Source: Liolophura sinensis (Eukaryota; Mollusca; Polyplacophora; Chitonida; Chitonidae). From it: a stretch of 64,000 bases of DNA. The notes under the pieces are model-generated. The model worked only from the letters and a program-made list of their open reading frames with translations. It was not told where the DNA came from and did not search any database. Below are positions 30,999-44,137 of the stretch, one piece after another (the first letter of the stretch is position 1; every line of letters begins with the position of its first letter). Both the position numbers and the translations under genes were made by a program. The stretch lies in the NCBI RefSeq assembly GCF_032854445.1, contig NC_088296.1, positions 11,384,706-11,448,705 of the forward strand, written 5' to 3'.

Positions 30999-33900
30999 AC
31001 TAGCTAAAGGCATGACAAATTGATTCAAATGACGTTGTTACTTTTCATCTCCTTCTGATATTGCGTTATTCGTTATAATTTCTTTCTTTGTAGAGATCTG
31101 GATAGCCCGACTGCATTATGTGCACGCCTTGGTGAACTTCTCGACGGTTAGCTGATCCCCCGTGCACAATTTTCCATACCGTACGATGGCATTGTTTGTT
31201 TGGCCTGGTGTCTTCTTTCCGAACCAAAGAAATGTGCTCAGACAAGGGCGACCTAGTCACAACAAAGTCAGGGAATATAGAATGTATCTGGGTCGCTGCC
31301 ATCGGGTGCAGGTCACTTGTTGTCTAGAATTGCCCTAATCAAAGAAAGCACGCCATTTCTTGTATCAAAAGAAAACCTAACGTAGTGAATGGCAAGTCCT
31401 AATCAAATACATTTTTTCAAACAAGCCTAAGGTCACCATTCCGATAAAATCCAATTGTATCTGACATCCTTGTAATAAATGGTTTACCTTTAACCAATCA
31501 GAATCCGTCAAGTCATTTACTGCGGACCTTACCGGAAGATATTGGATTACCTAAGATGGACTCGGGTTGCATGTCTATAATAAGGACCGGTTGGGGAGAC
31601 TTTGTATGTTCAAAAAATAAATAACAAAAGAAGAGAGAAAAGGCTGACACATGGAATTTAATTCATTTCAAAACCTTCGGTTTAAGCTAATTAGTTGGGT
31701 AAACAACAAAACGGTTAAATTCTGGAATAAATAATGAAAGGTCAACTTTCTACGGGAAGACAAATTTGAAGAAAGCCTGTATGTGATCACCGAAACGATA
31801 TTGTACTTCTCACTGAAAGAAAACAATCCTATTTCTTTTCGTTTCATTCCAACCGACGTCGTATTTCTAATACTTAAACACCAAAGAAAGGAAAATATGG
31901 TGTTTACACATTGACGTTTCATTACAACACAGTAGGAGAAAAGGACGAGTCCAATTTTCACCAAACCCTATATCGGACAAATGCACAGTAGACTGTCACA
32001 TCCTGCTGTATTTTCACGTTCTCGGAGGTCACACACAAACCCGATCTTCTTACTCGTGCAGTAACTATGCAGTTTTTTCTACTGTTGTTGGTATAACACT
32101 GGCCACCTCATCATGTCTCAAATTAAGAAGAGCCATTATCCAATGTAAACGTCGAAACTGACATTTGCATACCAACAGTATCCCAAAATAGACGTCACGG
32201 GTCAATAATCTCAGTACTAATTCCCAAACCTATTCATGCATATAGTTCTTTTAAGTGACACTCTTTAGTTGCTCTACATCGTTAGATTGGTAAACAGTGC
32301 TTCTGTGTGTCGTGAATGGAGAGAGTGTCATATCCTCTGTGTACTTATATATTTCATACGTTTGATAGAAAGATCACAAATTGAAGCCAAATACAACATG
32401 TTATGTTTTAAATTTTAAAATAAAAACGGGCTTTTTCCACAAGATCAATTTTAACACTTTACCATACACATATAAGCAGTGGACAAGGGCTTCACGATAA
32501 GCAGATAACCGAAGGGTTGATCGACTCGCTGCTAGTGTTCTGGGACTGCGGACGACTACAGAATAGTGTTTTCGCTCTACTATTAACATGTGACATTGAG
32601 GCATGCCTGCCACAAACTCAGTCTTCAGTGTGCGGCAAAAGAAGTGTTATTAACCGCAACCAAACACTCACAGAAATATCGATAATGGATGGTGCCCTTT
32701 TTCCATTCCAAAGAAACATCTTCCCCAAAGTCAAAATAGTTTTGGTACATTGACAAAATACAACACACTTCTAATAACATTTATCTGGAATGGTCCATAC
32801 ATTTCAATAACAGCGTGACATTTAATAGTAACCGCAATTGTTTTCTTCAGAGAGCTGCCTAAACAAAAAGGAAATTTTATACCAGCTCTGTGTATCATAT
32901 ATACAAAAAGAAAATAATATACGTTGTAACGAGAAGTAGATTTATTCCAACGGCTTTTATGTACCGTTAATGGTAAATCGAACTAATCCAGCGCCCACAA
33001 AATCGCACTAAAAGCCTTGCTATGTTGATTAACGACTGATTACGTCTCAACTGACCAAGCTTTGGCGGATTATTTCGCGAGTGATTGGATAACTGCTAAA
33101 GGTGAGCAGCCTTATAATAGTTTAATGTTACCGGTTGTAGTGCAGATAAATATCAATCAATATCACTTCAAACTTTGTAAGATAAAAACCGACAAATACA
33201 TGATACACCATTATTTGGCAAAAGGCCTTAGATCGATCCCTTTAGCATCAGAGAGGGGGAAAAGTGAGACAGAACCTATGCACCTGCTCGCTGAGTAAAA
33301 CATTGCCTTGCTGACTCTGCTTCCTTCCACAGGAAATGTACGAGCTTTAAAAATATTTATCGGAAACACATTTCGAGCTGCTACCAAATGAGTAATTTCT
33401 TTTCCCATATTGCCGATCACATTTGATTCAGTTCTTGACGGCCATTGACGTGCAAGACTCAAACTTCTACTCACAATATTTAAATTGTTGTGTCGGAAAT
33501 TACATGACATATTTCCGGATAAATTTTTGTACCGGACGATATGTTTTCATTTGGAGTCGATAAGTCCAAGGCACAAGAGAAAAGCTACAATACAAGCTCT
33601 AAATCATTGCATGATAGAAATGATACCACTAATAGTGTTGTAATGTTTGATTCCTTTATACTTCCACAAGGAATAAAGTATTACCCTTTACTACAGTGAC
33701 ATATCTGGAACCCAAGCAACGATAAACAACTTTGGTTTACTTGCCGAGGGCGAAAGCAACTCTTTCCAATCATTTCGCCCTTCATGCTTACAAGTTAGAG
33801 AGAAATATATGTACCGATGGGACGTGTGCCCATCCCAAATAAAATGGCTTGTGCAATGGACATAACCATAATAGCTTGCCGAATCGTTGGCCTGCTTTTT

Positions 33901-34111
33901 TTATGTATTTGCCTATCTGTTTGTATGTTTGTATGGTATTTATGTATGGATTCGTATAACACAGTACCGTCTTGAGGGGTTCTAGTCCTATGAACGAACC
34001 TACTTAACCACCCTGCTGTTTCCCTGATTCGTAGGCTAGTTTAGAATGTTCATCCCGTAAGTTCACGTTCATTGCTTAGCTTTGACTCATCTTTTCACTA
34101 ATATCAGTTCA

Positions 34112-34165
34112 GTCTGCATTGTGGTGGGAGGAAACTGGGCAGAGCTGGAGGAAACACACAGCCAA
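34112..34165 (-). repeat. SINE family A fragment, unit 1
   Basis: A short body piece (- strand; GTTTCCTCCCACCACAATGC) is also present at 41334-41387 in unit 2, so it is older than the duplication. Confidence 0.65.
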
Positions 34166-34620
34166 GGTTCCCAATGTTTCCTTCTTTAATTGCTTTTTCC
34201 ATTGATTGATTCTTTGATTTGCCGCTTATTTCATTGGGTTCTTACTGGATATGTCTCTTCTCTCATCGCGTGTATTTTTTTTAATTCCTTGTTTCTCCGG
34301 TTACTTGTCTAAATGTTTGCTGCTTTGATTGGTTAATATAAGGTACGTGTCGCGTGTTTGATTGGTCACTTACATGAGATATTTTTGCATTCAATGACCT
34401 CTACACTTTTGGAACAGGCGCCGTGTCCGTTCACACAGAGACAGACATCTTAACCTAGGTTGACTTTTCGCGCGTTCAGGTCACGGGTAATTCAGTTAGG
34501 TAATGAAACGAAGTGAACAAAGAGTGTCCCAAGGGAAGAGCACCAATGGTCAGGCCACGTCGAAATTGACCAAGTCGCCCACGGAAGACTGACCACAGCC
34601 GACACTTTAGCACTTTACAT

Positions 34621-34881
34621 GGCATGAGATCGCGAGCGGTCAGCGTTGTTGTCAAATGATGTGGAGAATTATTGTCAGAGCCACTGATAAACATCAACGG
34701 ATGCGTGGTGGTTGAGAGTCAACGACCTTGTGTGTCTGTGATCCGTGGGTCACGCGATCACATGGGATAAAGGGTGCCGTAAGGGGAATGTAGGCGTTTG
34801 GAATGGACAAGGGATCAGGCAATTGGGAAGACAGTCCGCCTAGATGCTTTTGGCACAAGCCCTGTAAAAACACGCTACTCA
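34621..34881. other. Highly conserved block in duplication unit 1
   Basis: By hand count only 4 substitutions separate these 261 bases from 41843-42103, while the regions around differ much more. All three residue changes in the only long frame (- strand) are replacements, so protein constraint is unlikely. A non-coding element or local gene conversion is possible. Confidence 0.6.
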
Positions 34882-36438
34882 TTTTTTTTTCCTTTTTCTT
34901 AATTTACTTTGCCTCTGTAATTTAATAATTTATTTCAAAATTTTACGGATATTGTTACGTGTTATTTCTTTTACGGGTCTATTTCCGTCTCATTCCCATG
35001 CAATTTACAATATTTTTCCACTAAACCTCTTTCTGCATAGCTCCAAGCATTATCTAGACGTCTTTTGAAGCCGTATATTATCTAAAGTTATTAGCTGCAA
35101 ATATAAAATCGGGATGGCTAGCATTAACTGAATTGAATAATCACAACGTTAGATTTAGTGAAACTCAGTTCCCAGGGAAAATCTTCCCAGGCAACTCCTT
35201 TGAGGCCAAATTTCTCTCTAACAAAGTCGCAAGCGTATCATAAACAGCCATTAGACACCAGCACATATCAAATGCGATCCTCGACATGTCTCCTGGGAAA
35301 TACCCGCTCGGACAAACGCCGAATTTTTTTAGCCTTAAATGACTATTTTCCACCGAGGAAGGTATTCTTTCGTTCATCGCCCTAATTCGTTTTTTAAATG
35401 GTACCTCGCCCGCGTTCAAGTAGCAACATTACTATTTATATGATGGTTGTAGAAAATTTACCAATTTCGCTCAGACGTCTGGCGTAGCCGCCTTCCTGGT
35501 TTTTTGGTTTTTTGCCATAATGTATCAATTAGTGACTTATCAACGGAAAACAAATCTGCAATGAGCCTTCTTCGAACTCACTCCCGTCATAGGTTAGCTA
35601 TCAGTTACTCTTTTTACGAATTTAACTATGCGTCAATTGCGACGTTCTAACTTATCCTATATGTATACTTTTGAGTTAGTTTGGACACCAGACAACAACT
35701 GATGCTTATTTATCCTTAATGCGATGTCTCCAGTCAATAATTTGCCCACGTAAACAGCTTGCTTATACATGTAGTCTGTCTAACGCTTAAGCCCATGTTG
35801 ACCCCATATCAGGCTTCGGCATCTGCGCATCCCAAAGTCTTATTATTATTCGTCCTTGGGCTTTTACGTCTCTGTCAACAGACTTTCGGTCACATCTCCA
35901 GGCTGTCCCCTTGTGACAGAATGGCCGCAGTGCTGAAATACTTATGGTGCTGTTTCACTAGTATGCATTGCCGATGACACTAGATGTGGTCGACACACCA
36001 GCTGCAGTAAACCAACCATGGTCCAACAAGTAGGCGTACTTGGTCAACCCTTATATCAAGCTACTGTAGTCTGAATTTCCTGACTTAATCTTGCACAAAT
36101 ATTATGAAAAGCCTAACGGCATGCTGCAATTTTAGTCAAAAGTTTATCCTTTTAAAAGAAATAAAAGTTTCTCAACAACAGTGCCAACGCTAAATTACGA
36201 CACCTCTTCTCTGGTCACGCTCTTCGTGTGACTTGCATTGTGTGCACACGGACTGCTTACGTCACACGCGTCATTCACACTGAAACTCCTAATTCTTTCA
36301 AATGGCGCGCCTTCTGGCTAGAACTGCATGTCCTCAAACTTATCACAGTATCTGCTGCTAGTTGTAGTGGAATTAGAGTTCGGCCCTACTAACGAACATA
36401 TGGTATACGTCATTTAGGTGGAAAACGGATCGTCCCTA

Positions 36439-36737
36439 CACTAAAAAAAAAGACATCGTGTTGATTTTTACAAAAAGTCTGTTGTCTATGTGATGTTAGT
36501 ATGTATTCTGTTATTTTGGCATAACAATATGTAAAACCAAACATATCTCGCTAGTCTAACACAATTCATGTTAAGCTGACAGAATTGGTGATCTATATTT
36601 AAAACAAAATAATTTGCTGGAATAACCGAATACATTGTAGCATCACACAAACAACAGACTTTCTGTTAAATTTAACAGACTTTGTTCACTCAAACAACAG
36701 ATTTCGTGTAAAATTTTACAAATTATATTTTGAGAGC
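36439..36737. mobile_element. TIR element (MITE-like), unit 1 copy
   Basis: It shares GAATACATTGTAGCATCAC, AACAGACTTTCTGTTAAATT and the overall order with 43794-44137 and 57832-58089. It starts CACTAAAAAAAAAGAC. There is no ORF. Confidence 0.65.
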
Positions 36738-39700
36738 CGCACACTTCATGTAACACTACACAAGACAGCACCGGCGACCACCAAAATATTCCTTGTCAGA
36801 GAGGTGTGATGTAGCCAATGAAAAGCAAGCCACGACTCCTTGCACTTTTTTCGGGCTCTCCCTGTTGAAATGTACGTAATTGTTGGTAATGCAACAACGG
36901 GCTAAGTGGGTCTAAATAAACGAGGTAAGTAGGAGTAAATGAACTCAACAAACATGTTGTTCAACCTGAGATGAAACCTTTTCAATTTCATCTCTGTTTT
37001 ATTTTTTTTTTGTATTCAAACGAAAAGAACGTACATTAGCGAAAACAAAGGCAACAGCTAAACAACTGTTTGTCGTTCTCTTCGAACGATCTGGTACATG
37101 AAGAAAGCCATTGTGTGCGCTGACTGAACGTTCAGAGGTCACAAAGCCCAAGGGGGTTCCAGGGACTTTTTGGTGAAAACATATTACAAAGCCTAACGTT
37201 ATATAGTGTTTGAATTGTTAATGGCTGTTATGACATTATTAATGGAGACAATCACTTTGTCAGCACGTAAACTGTGAATTAACAGTGTGAGTAAAACATC
37301 AAGGGTAAATATTTCATTTGACCCCACGCGTCATCGAGCAGAAGTTGACAAGTACCCATATGTAAAGGAGATGATGTTGTTGACAAAGCTGCTAGTTGCT
37401 GTAACAGATGGACGCTTTCACAACACAATGATTGTTTTATTATCCTGTTCGCAAGCCTGGTGACACCTCCGTTAGAGAAAGAAAACGGTGACAAAAAGGA
37501 CCTTTTCCGGTGATATATGACGTAACACATAATCAAAAATTTGGGGCAAAATGAGTTTGTTCTACCTAGTGGCGACTAAGTGATATTTGAGAGCTTTTCA
37601 CACATATGCGGTAAAAACAACGAAGCCAGGCAGTTATTTTTGTTGACAGTGAAGAGAGTTTTCACATTATATGTGGACGATGTTAAATAATTAGCATAAG
37701 ACAAAGTAATGGGATTAAAAGGCTTCGGTGGGAATTAGTTTCTGACAAAACATATTGGTTTGTTTTTACTTAATGATGTTTCTTATGTAGCGCTTAAAAT
37801 GTATTACATACAATCCAGCCATCGTATTTATGCATGCAGATTCAACAAACTACATCTCTCAGCTAACATTTATATCTTATATACTGCGGTCCATTGGATT
37901 CGAACTAGCAGCCAAAATGGTGAAGTGACAGTAGATTTCCGACCAAAACTTTCAATCTGTCTTGTGATCAAAGGAACAAGTCACTACAAGCAAATTACCC
38001 CAAACGCAATATGATGATTCTATTTCATAGAAAGTACGACAACGATCATCCTATATTTTGAGGACATGAGAACTTTGCTATCTACATGTGTGCTAAATGA
38101 CGTCATCCCAGTGGGGAAAGGCTCCACGAAATAGGATAGAAAGATAATAAGAATAGGAGGCTCTTGCACGACGAGAGGAAGCCTATAAATATGTGGCACC
38201 GGAGAACATTATTCACAGTAAAATACAAAAGATTTCGTCAAAGGACGATGTTATTTTGTACATACACGCCTCGTTAAGCAACTGGGACATGTTAAAACTG
38301 GGACATGGTAACCGTATGCTTTGACAACAATTAGATAGTGTTGTACATGTTCGATGATAGAATCTTAGGATCTTGGTCACCCGACCCTTCCCCCGTCTAC
38401 TAGCTAAAGGCATTACAAATTGATTCATATGAAGTTATTACTTTCAATTCCCTTCTGATGTTGCGCTATTTCTTACAAAATACCTTACAATGACCTCGTT
38501 TGTCTGGCCTAGTGTTTTCTTTCCGAACAAAGAAATCTGCTTAGAAAAACTTGACCTAGTCAAAACAGTCACGGAATATAGAGATCCGACCGCCATAGAA
38601 CTCTGTGGGTCTGTGGGTGGCTGCCATCCGGTGCTAGTCAGAATTGGCCTAATCAAAGTTAACACGCCACTTCTTGTATCGAAAGAAAACCTAACGTAGT
38701 GACTGACATGTCCTAATCAGGCACATTTTTCTAACAAGCCTAAGGTCACCATCCAATACTATCTAATATCCTTGTAGTAAACGGCTTAACTTTAACCAAT
38801 CAGAATCCGTCAAGTCATTTACTGCGGAGCTTACCGGAAGATATTGGGTTACCTAACGTGGACGCCGGTTTCGACATGTTGTGTTGGATATTTATAATAG
38901 GAACGGGTTGGGGAGACTTTGCATGTTCAAAAAAATAAATAACAAAAAATGAGAGAAAAGACTGACACATGGAATTTAACTCCTCTCAATATCTTGGGAT
39001 AAATAATGAAAGGTCAACTTTCTGCGAGAAGACAAATTGAAGAAATCTTACATGATATAGCCGAAACGACATTATACTTCTCACTGAAAGAAAACAATCT
39101 TATTTCTTTTCGTTTCAATCCAACCGACGTCATATTTCTAAAACTAAAACACCGAAGAAATGAAAATATGGTCATGTTTACATATTGACGCTTCATTACA
39201 ACCTGTAGAGTAAAGGACCAGTCCATTGTTCACCAAACGCTATATAGGACAATTCCATTGTAGACTGTCCCTGTCTGCTGTATTTTCACGTTCTCAAAGG
39301 TCAGGTACAAACCCGATATTGTTACTCGTTACCTCATCATGTCTCAAACGGAGAACAGCTATTATCCAATCTAGACATCGAAACTGACATTTGTATACCA
39401 ACAGTATACCAAAATAGACGTCACGGGTCAATATTCTCGGTACTAATTCCCAAACCTATTCATGCATATACTTCTTTTAAGTGACACTCTTTAGTTGCTC
39501 TACATCGGTAGATTGGTAACCAGTGCTTCTGTATGTCGCGAATGGAGAGATTGTCACCCAGCTGTGTGCTGTATATATTTCACACGTTAGATAGAAAGAT
39601 CACAAATTGAAACCAAATACAACATGTTATATTTTAAATTAGAAAAAGACGGGATTTTTCCACTGGATTAATTTTAACACTTTACCATACACATATAAGC

Positions 39701-41333
39701 AGTGGACAAGGGCTTCACGACAAGCAGATAACCATAGGGTTGATCGACTCGCTGCTAGTGTTCTGGGACTGCGTACGACTAAAGATTAGTGTTCGCTCTA
39801 CTATTAACATGTGACATTGAGGCATGTCTGCCACAAACTCAGTCTTCAGTGTACAGCAAAATAAGTGTTATTAACCGTAACCAAACACTCACAGAAATAT
39901 CTATAATGAATGGTGCCCTTTTTCCATTCCAAAGAAACATATTCCCCAAAGTCAAAATAGTTTTCGTACATTGACGAAATACAACACACTTCTAATAACA
40001 TTTCGCTGGAATTGTCCATACATTTCAATAACAGCGTGACATTTAATAGTAACCGCACTTTTTTTTTAAACAGCTGCTTAAACAAAAAGGACATTTTATA
40101 CCAGCTACGTGTATCATATATACAAAAAGAAAATGATATACGTTGTAACGAGAAGTTGATTTATTTCAACTGCTTTTATGTACCGTTAATGGTAAATCGA
40201 ACTAATCCAGCGCTCACAAAATCGCACTAAAAGCCTTGCTATGTTGATTAACGACTGATTACGTCTCAGTTGACCAAGCTTTGGCGGATTATTTCGCGAG
40301 TGATTGGATAACTGCCAAAGGTGAGCAGCCTTATAATAGTTTAATGTTACCGTTTGTAGAGCAGATAAAAATCAATCAATATCACTTCAAACTTGTTAAG
40401 ATGAAAACCGACAAATACGTAATACACCATTATTTGGCCAAAGGTTTTAGATCGATCCCTCAGCATCAGGGAGGGGAAACAGTGAAACAGAACCTATGCA
40501 CCTGCTCGCTGAGTGAAACACTGGCTTCCTGACTCTGCTTCCTTCCACAAGAAATGTACGAGCTTTAAAAATATTTATCGGAAACACATTTCAGGCTGCT
40601 GCCAAATGAATAATTTCTTTTTTCCATATTGCCAATCACATTTGATTCAGCTCTTGACAGCCATTGACCTGCAAGACTCAAGCTTCTACTCACAGTATTT
40701 CAGTTGTTGTGTCGGAAATTACATGACATATTTCCGGATAAATTTTTGTACTGGACGATATGTTTTCATTTGAAGTCGATAATTCTAAGGCACAAAAGAA
40801 AAAGCTACAATACAAGCTCTTAATCATTGCATGGTAGAAATGATATCACTAATAGTGTTGTAATGTTTGATTCCTTTATACTTCCACAAGGAATAAAGTA
40901 TTACCCTTTACTAAAGTGACATATCTGGAACCCAACCAACGATAAACAACTTTGGTTTACTTGTTGAGGGCAAAGGCAACTCTTTCCAATCATTTCGCCT
41001 TCCATGCTTACAAGTTAGAGAGAAACCAATGCGCATTTATGTACCGGTGGGACGTGTGCCCACCCAAAATAAAATGGCTTGTGCAACGGACATAACCATA
41101 ATAGCTTGCCGAATCGTTGGCCTGTTTTTTTATACATTTGCTTATCTGTTTGTATGGTATTTATATATGGATTCGTATAACACAATACCGTCTTGAGGGG
41201 CTCCAGTCTTATACACAAACCTACTTAATCACCCTGCTGTTTCCCTGATTCGTAGGCTACTTTAGAATGTTCATCCCGTAAGTTCACGTTCATTGCTTAG
41301 CTTTGACTAATGTTTTCACTAATACCAGTTCGG

Positions 41334-41387
41334 TCGGCATTATGGTGGCAGGAAACTGGGCAGAGCCGAAGGAAACTCACAGCCAAG
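41334..41387 (-). repeat. SINE family A fragment, unit 2
   Basis: This is the counterpart of 34112-34165 in the second unit. Confidence 0.65.
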
Positions 41388-41842
41388 GTTCCCAATGTTT
41401 CCTTCTTTAACTGCTTATTCCATTGATTGACTCTTTGACTTGCCGCTTATATCATTAGGTTCTTACTGGATATGTCTCTTCTCTGATTGCATGGTTTTTT
41501 TTTTCATTCCTTTTTTCTCCGGTTACTTGTCTAAATGTTTGCTGCTTTGATTGGTTAATATAAGGTACGTGTCGCGTGTTTGATTGGTCACTTACATGAG
41601 ATATTTTTGCATTCATTGACCTCTACACTTTTGGAACAGGCGCCGTGTCCGTTCGCACAGAGTCAGACATCTTAACTCAGGTTGACTTTTCGCGCGTTCA
41701 GGTCACGGGTAATTCAGTTAGGTAATGAAACGAAGTGAACAAAGAGTGTCCCAAGGGAAGAGCACCAATGGTCAAGCCCGGTCGAAATTGACCAAGTTGC
41801 ACACGGAAGACTGACCACAGCCGACATTTTAACACGTTACAT

Positions 41843-42103
41843 GGCATGAGATCGCGAGCGGTCAGCGTTGTTGTCAAATGATGTGGAGAATTATTGTCAG
41901 AGCCACTGATAAACATCAACGGATGCGTGGTGGTTGAGAGTCAACGACCTTGTGTGTCTGTGATCCGTGGGTCACGCGATCACATGGGATAAAGGGTGCC
42001 GTAAGGGGAATGTAGGCGTTTGGAAAGGACAAGGGATCAGGCAATTGGGAAGACAGTCCGCGTAGATGCTTTTGGCACAAGCCCTGTAAAAGTACGCTAC
42101 TCA
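41843..42103. other. Highly conserved block in duplication unit 2
   Basis: This is the counterpart of 34621-34881 with about 98.5% identity by hand count. Confidence 0.6.
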
Positions 42104-42428
42104 ATTGTTTTTTCTTTTTCTTAATTTACTGTCTGTGTAATTTAATAATTTATTTTTAAATTTTACGGGATTGTTACGTTTAATGTCTTTTATGGGTGTA
42201 TTTCCGTCTCATTCCCATGCAATTTACAATATTTTTCCACTAAACCTCTTTCTGCATAGCTCCAAGCATTATCTAGACGTTTTTCAAAACCGTATATTGT
42301 TAGTACTAAAGTTATTAGCTGCAAATATCAAATCAGGATTACTGGCATTAACTGAATTGAATAACCACAACGTTAGATTTAGTGAAACTCAGTTCCCAGG
42401 GAAAATCTTCCCAGGTAACTCCTTTGAG

Positions 42429-42540
42429 GCCAAGTTTCTCTCTAACAAAGTCGGAAGCGTATCATAAACAGCCATTAGACACCAGCCAAGATTCTCTCTA
42501 ACAAAGTCGCAAGCGTATCATAAACAGCCATTAGACACCA
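42429..42540 (+). repeat. 56-bp tandem duplication specific to unit 2
   Basis: GCCAAG followed by TTCTCTCTAACAAAGTCG occurs at 42429 and again at 42485. Unit 1 has a single copy near 35205. Confidence 0.9.
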
Positions 42541-43038
42541 GCACATATCAAATGCGATCCTTGACATGTCTCGTGGGAAATACCCGCTCGGACAAACGCC
42601 GAATTTTTTTCGCCTTATTATTTTCCGCCGAGGAAGATATTCTTTCGTTCATCGCCCTAATTCGTTTTTTAAATGGTACCTCGCCCGCGTTCAAGTAGCA
42701 ACATTACTATTTATATGATTTCTGTAGAAATTTGCCAGTTTCGCTCAGACGTCTGGCGTAGCCGCCTTCCTGGTTTGTTGCTGAAAGGTATCAGTTAGTG
42801 ACTTATCAACGGAAAACAAATCTGTAATTAGTCTTTTTCCGAACTCATCCCCGTCTGTTACTCCGTTTATTAATTTACCTATGCGTCCAATGCGACGTTC
42901 TAACTTCTCCTATATGTATACTTTTGAGTTAGTTTGGACACCAGACAACAACTGATGCTTATTTATCCTTAATGCAATGTCTCCAGTCAATAATTTGCCC
43001 AACAACTTACTTATACATGTAGTCTATCTAACGCTGTA

Positions 43039-43299
43039 GCCTCCGTGGCTCAGTTGGTTAGTGCGCTACCGAAGCGTAATGACTCCAGAGTCTCACACCA
43101 ATGCGGTCGCTGTGAGTTCGTCCCGCCCATGCTGGCTTCCTTCGGGATCGTACGTGAGAAGGTCTACCACCAGCCTGCCGATGGTCGTGGGTTTTCGCCG
43201 GGCTCTGCGATGTTACCACGTACCATCATGCGCCGCCGTCGTATAAGTGAAATATTCTTGAGTACGGCGTAAAACACCAATCAAATAAATAAATAAATC
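43039..43299 (+). repeat. Full-length SINE family A, present only in unit 2
   Basis: The copy has a complete tRNA-like head (GCCTCCGTGGCTCAGTTGGT, B-box-like GTGAGTTCGTCCC), the body, and a tail TTGAGTACGGCGTAAAACAC with AAATAAATAAAT. The matching site in unit 1 (about 35788-35816) is empty. No TSD was seen, and about 25 bases of the unit 1 target are missing. Confidence 0.92.
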
Positions 43300-43793
43300 A
43301 AGCTTCGGCATCTAAGGATCACAAAATCTTGTCATTTGTCTGTTTACTTCCTTGGTCTTTTACATCTCTGTACAGGCTGTCCTCTTGTGACAGAATGACC
43401 ACAGTCCTGACATACTTATGGTGCTGTTTCAATTTCCTGACTAGAACTTGCACAAATATCATAAGTCTAATGACATGGTACAATTTGAGTCAAAAGTTTA
43501 TCCATTTAAAAGAATTAAAAATTTCCAAACAACGGCGCCACAGCTAAATTACGACAACTCTTCTCTGCTCACGCTCTTATTTATGCCTGGCATTATATGC
43601 ACAAGGACTGCTTACGTCACATGCGTCATTCACACTGAAACTCCTAATTATTTTAAATAGCGCGCCTTCTGGCTAGAACTGCATGTGGTCAAACTTATCA
43701 CAGTATCTGCTGCTAGTTGTAGTGGAACTAGAGCTAGGCCCTACTATCGAACATGTGATATATGTCGTTTAGGTGGAAAGCGGATCGTCTCTA

Positions 43794-44137
43794 CACTAAA
43801 AAAAAAGACATCGTGTTAATTTTTACAAAAAGTCTGTTGTCTGTGTGATGTTAGTATGTATTCTGTTATTTTGGCCTAACAATATGTAAAACCAAACATA
43901 TCTCGTTAGTCTAATACAATTTATGTTAAGTTGACAGAATTGGCCATCTATATTTAAAACAGAATAATTTGCTGGAATAACAGAATACATTGTAGCATCA
44001 CTCAAACTACAGACTTTCTGTTAAATTTAACAGACTGTGTTCACTCAAACAACAGACTTTCTGTTAAATTTAACAGACTGTGTTCACTCAAACAACAGAC
44101 TTTGTGGTAAAATTTTAACAGATTATGTTTTGAGAGT
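43794..44137. mobile_element. TIR element (MITE-like), unit 2 copy
   Basis: This is the counterpart of 36439-36737. It is longer because a stretch with CTCAAACAACAGACTTTCTG is duplicated inside. Confidence 0.65.

Larger units (their letters stand above)
30999..38398 (+). repeat. 7.4-kb tandem duplication, unit 1
   Basis: Nearly the whole interval aligns in direct orientation with 38399-45740. Landmarks are ACTAGCTAAAGGCAT (30999 and 38399), TATTAACATGTGACATTGAG (32581 and 39802), GGCATGAGATCGCGAGCGGT (34621 and 41843) and ATGATGATTCTATTTCATAG (38011 and 45377). Substitutions and small indels are frequent. No reading frame in it has a recognisable protein family. Confidence 0.95.
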
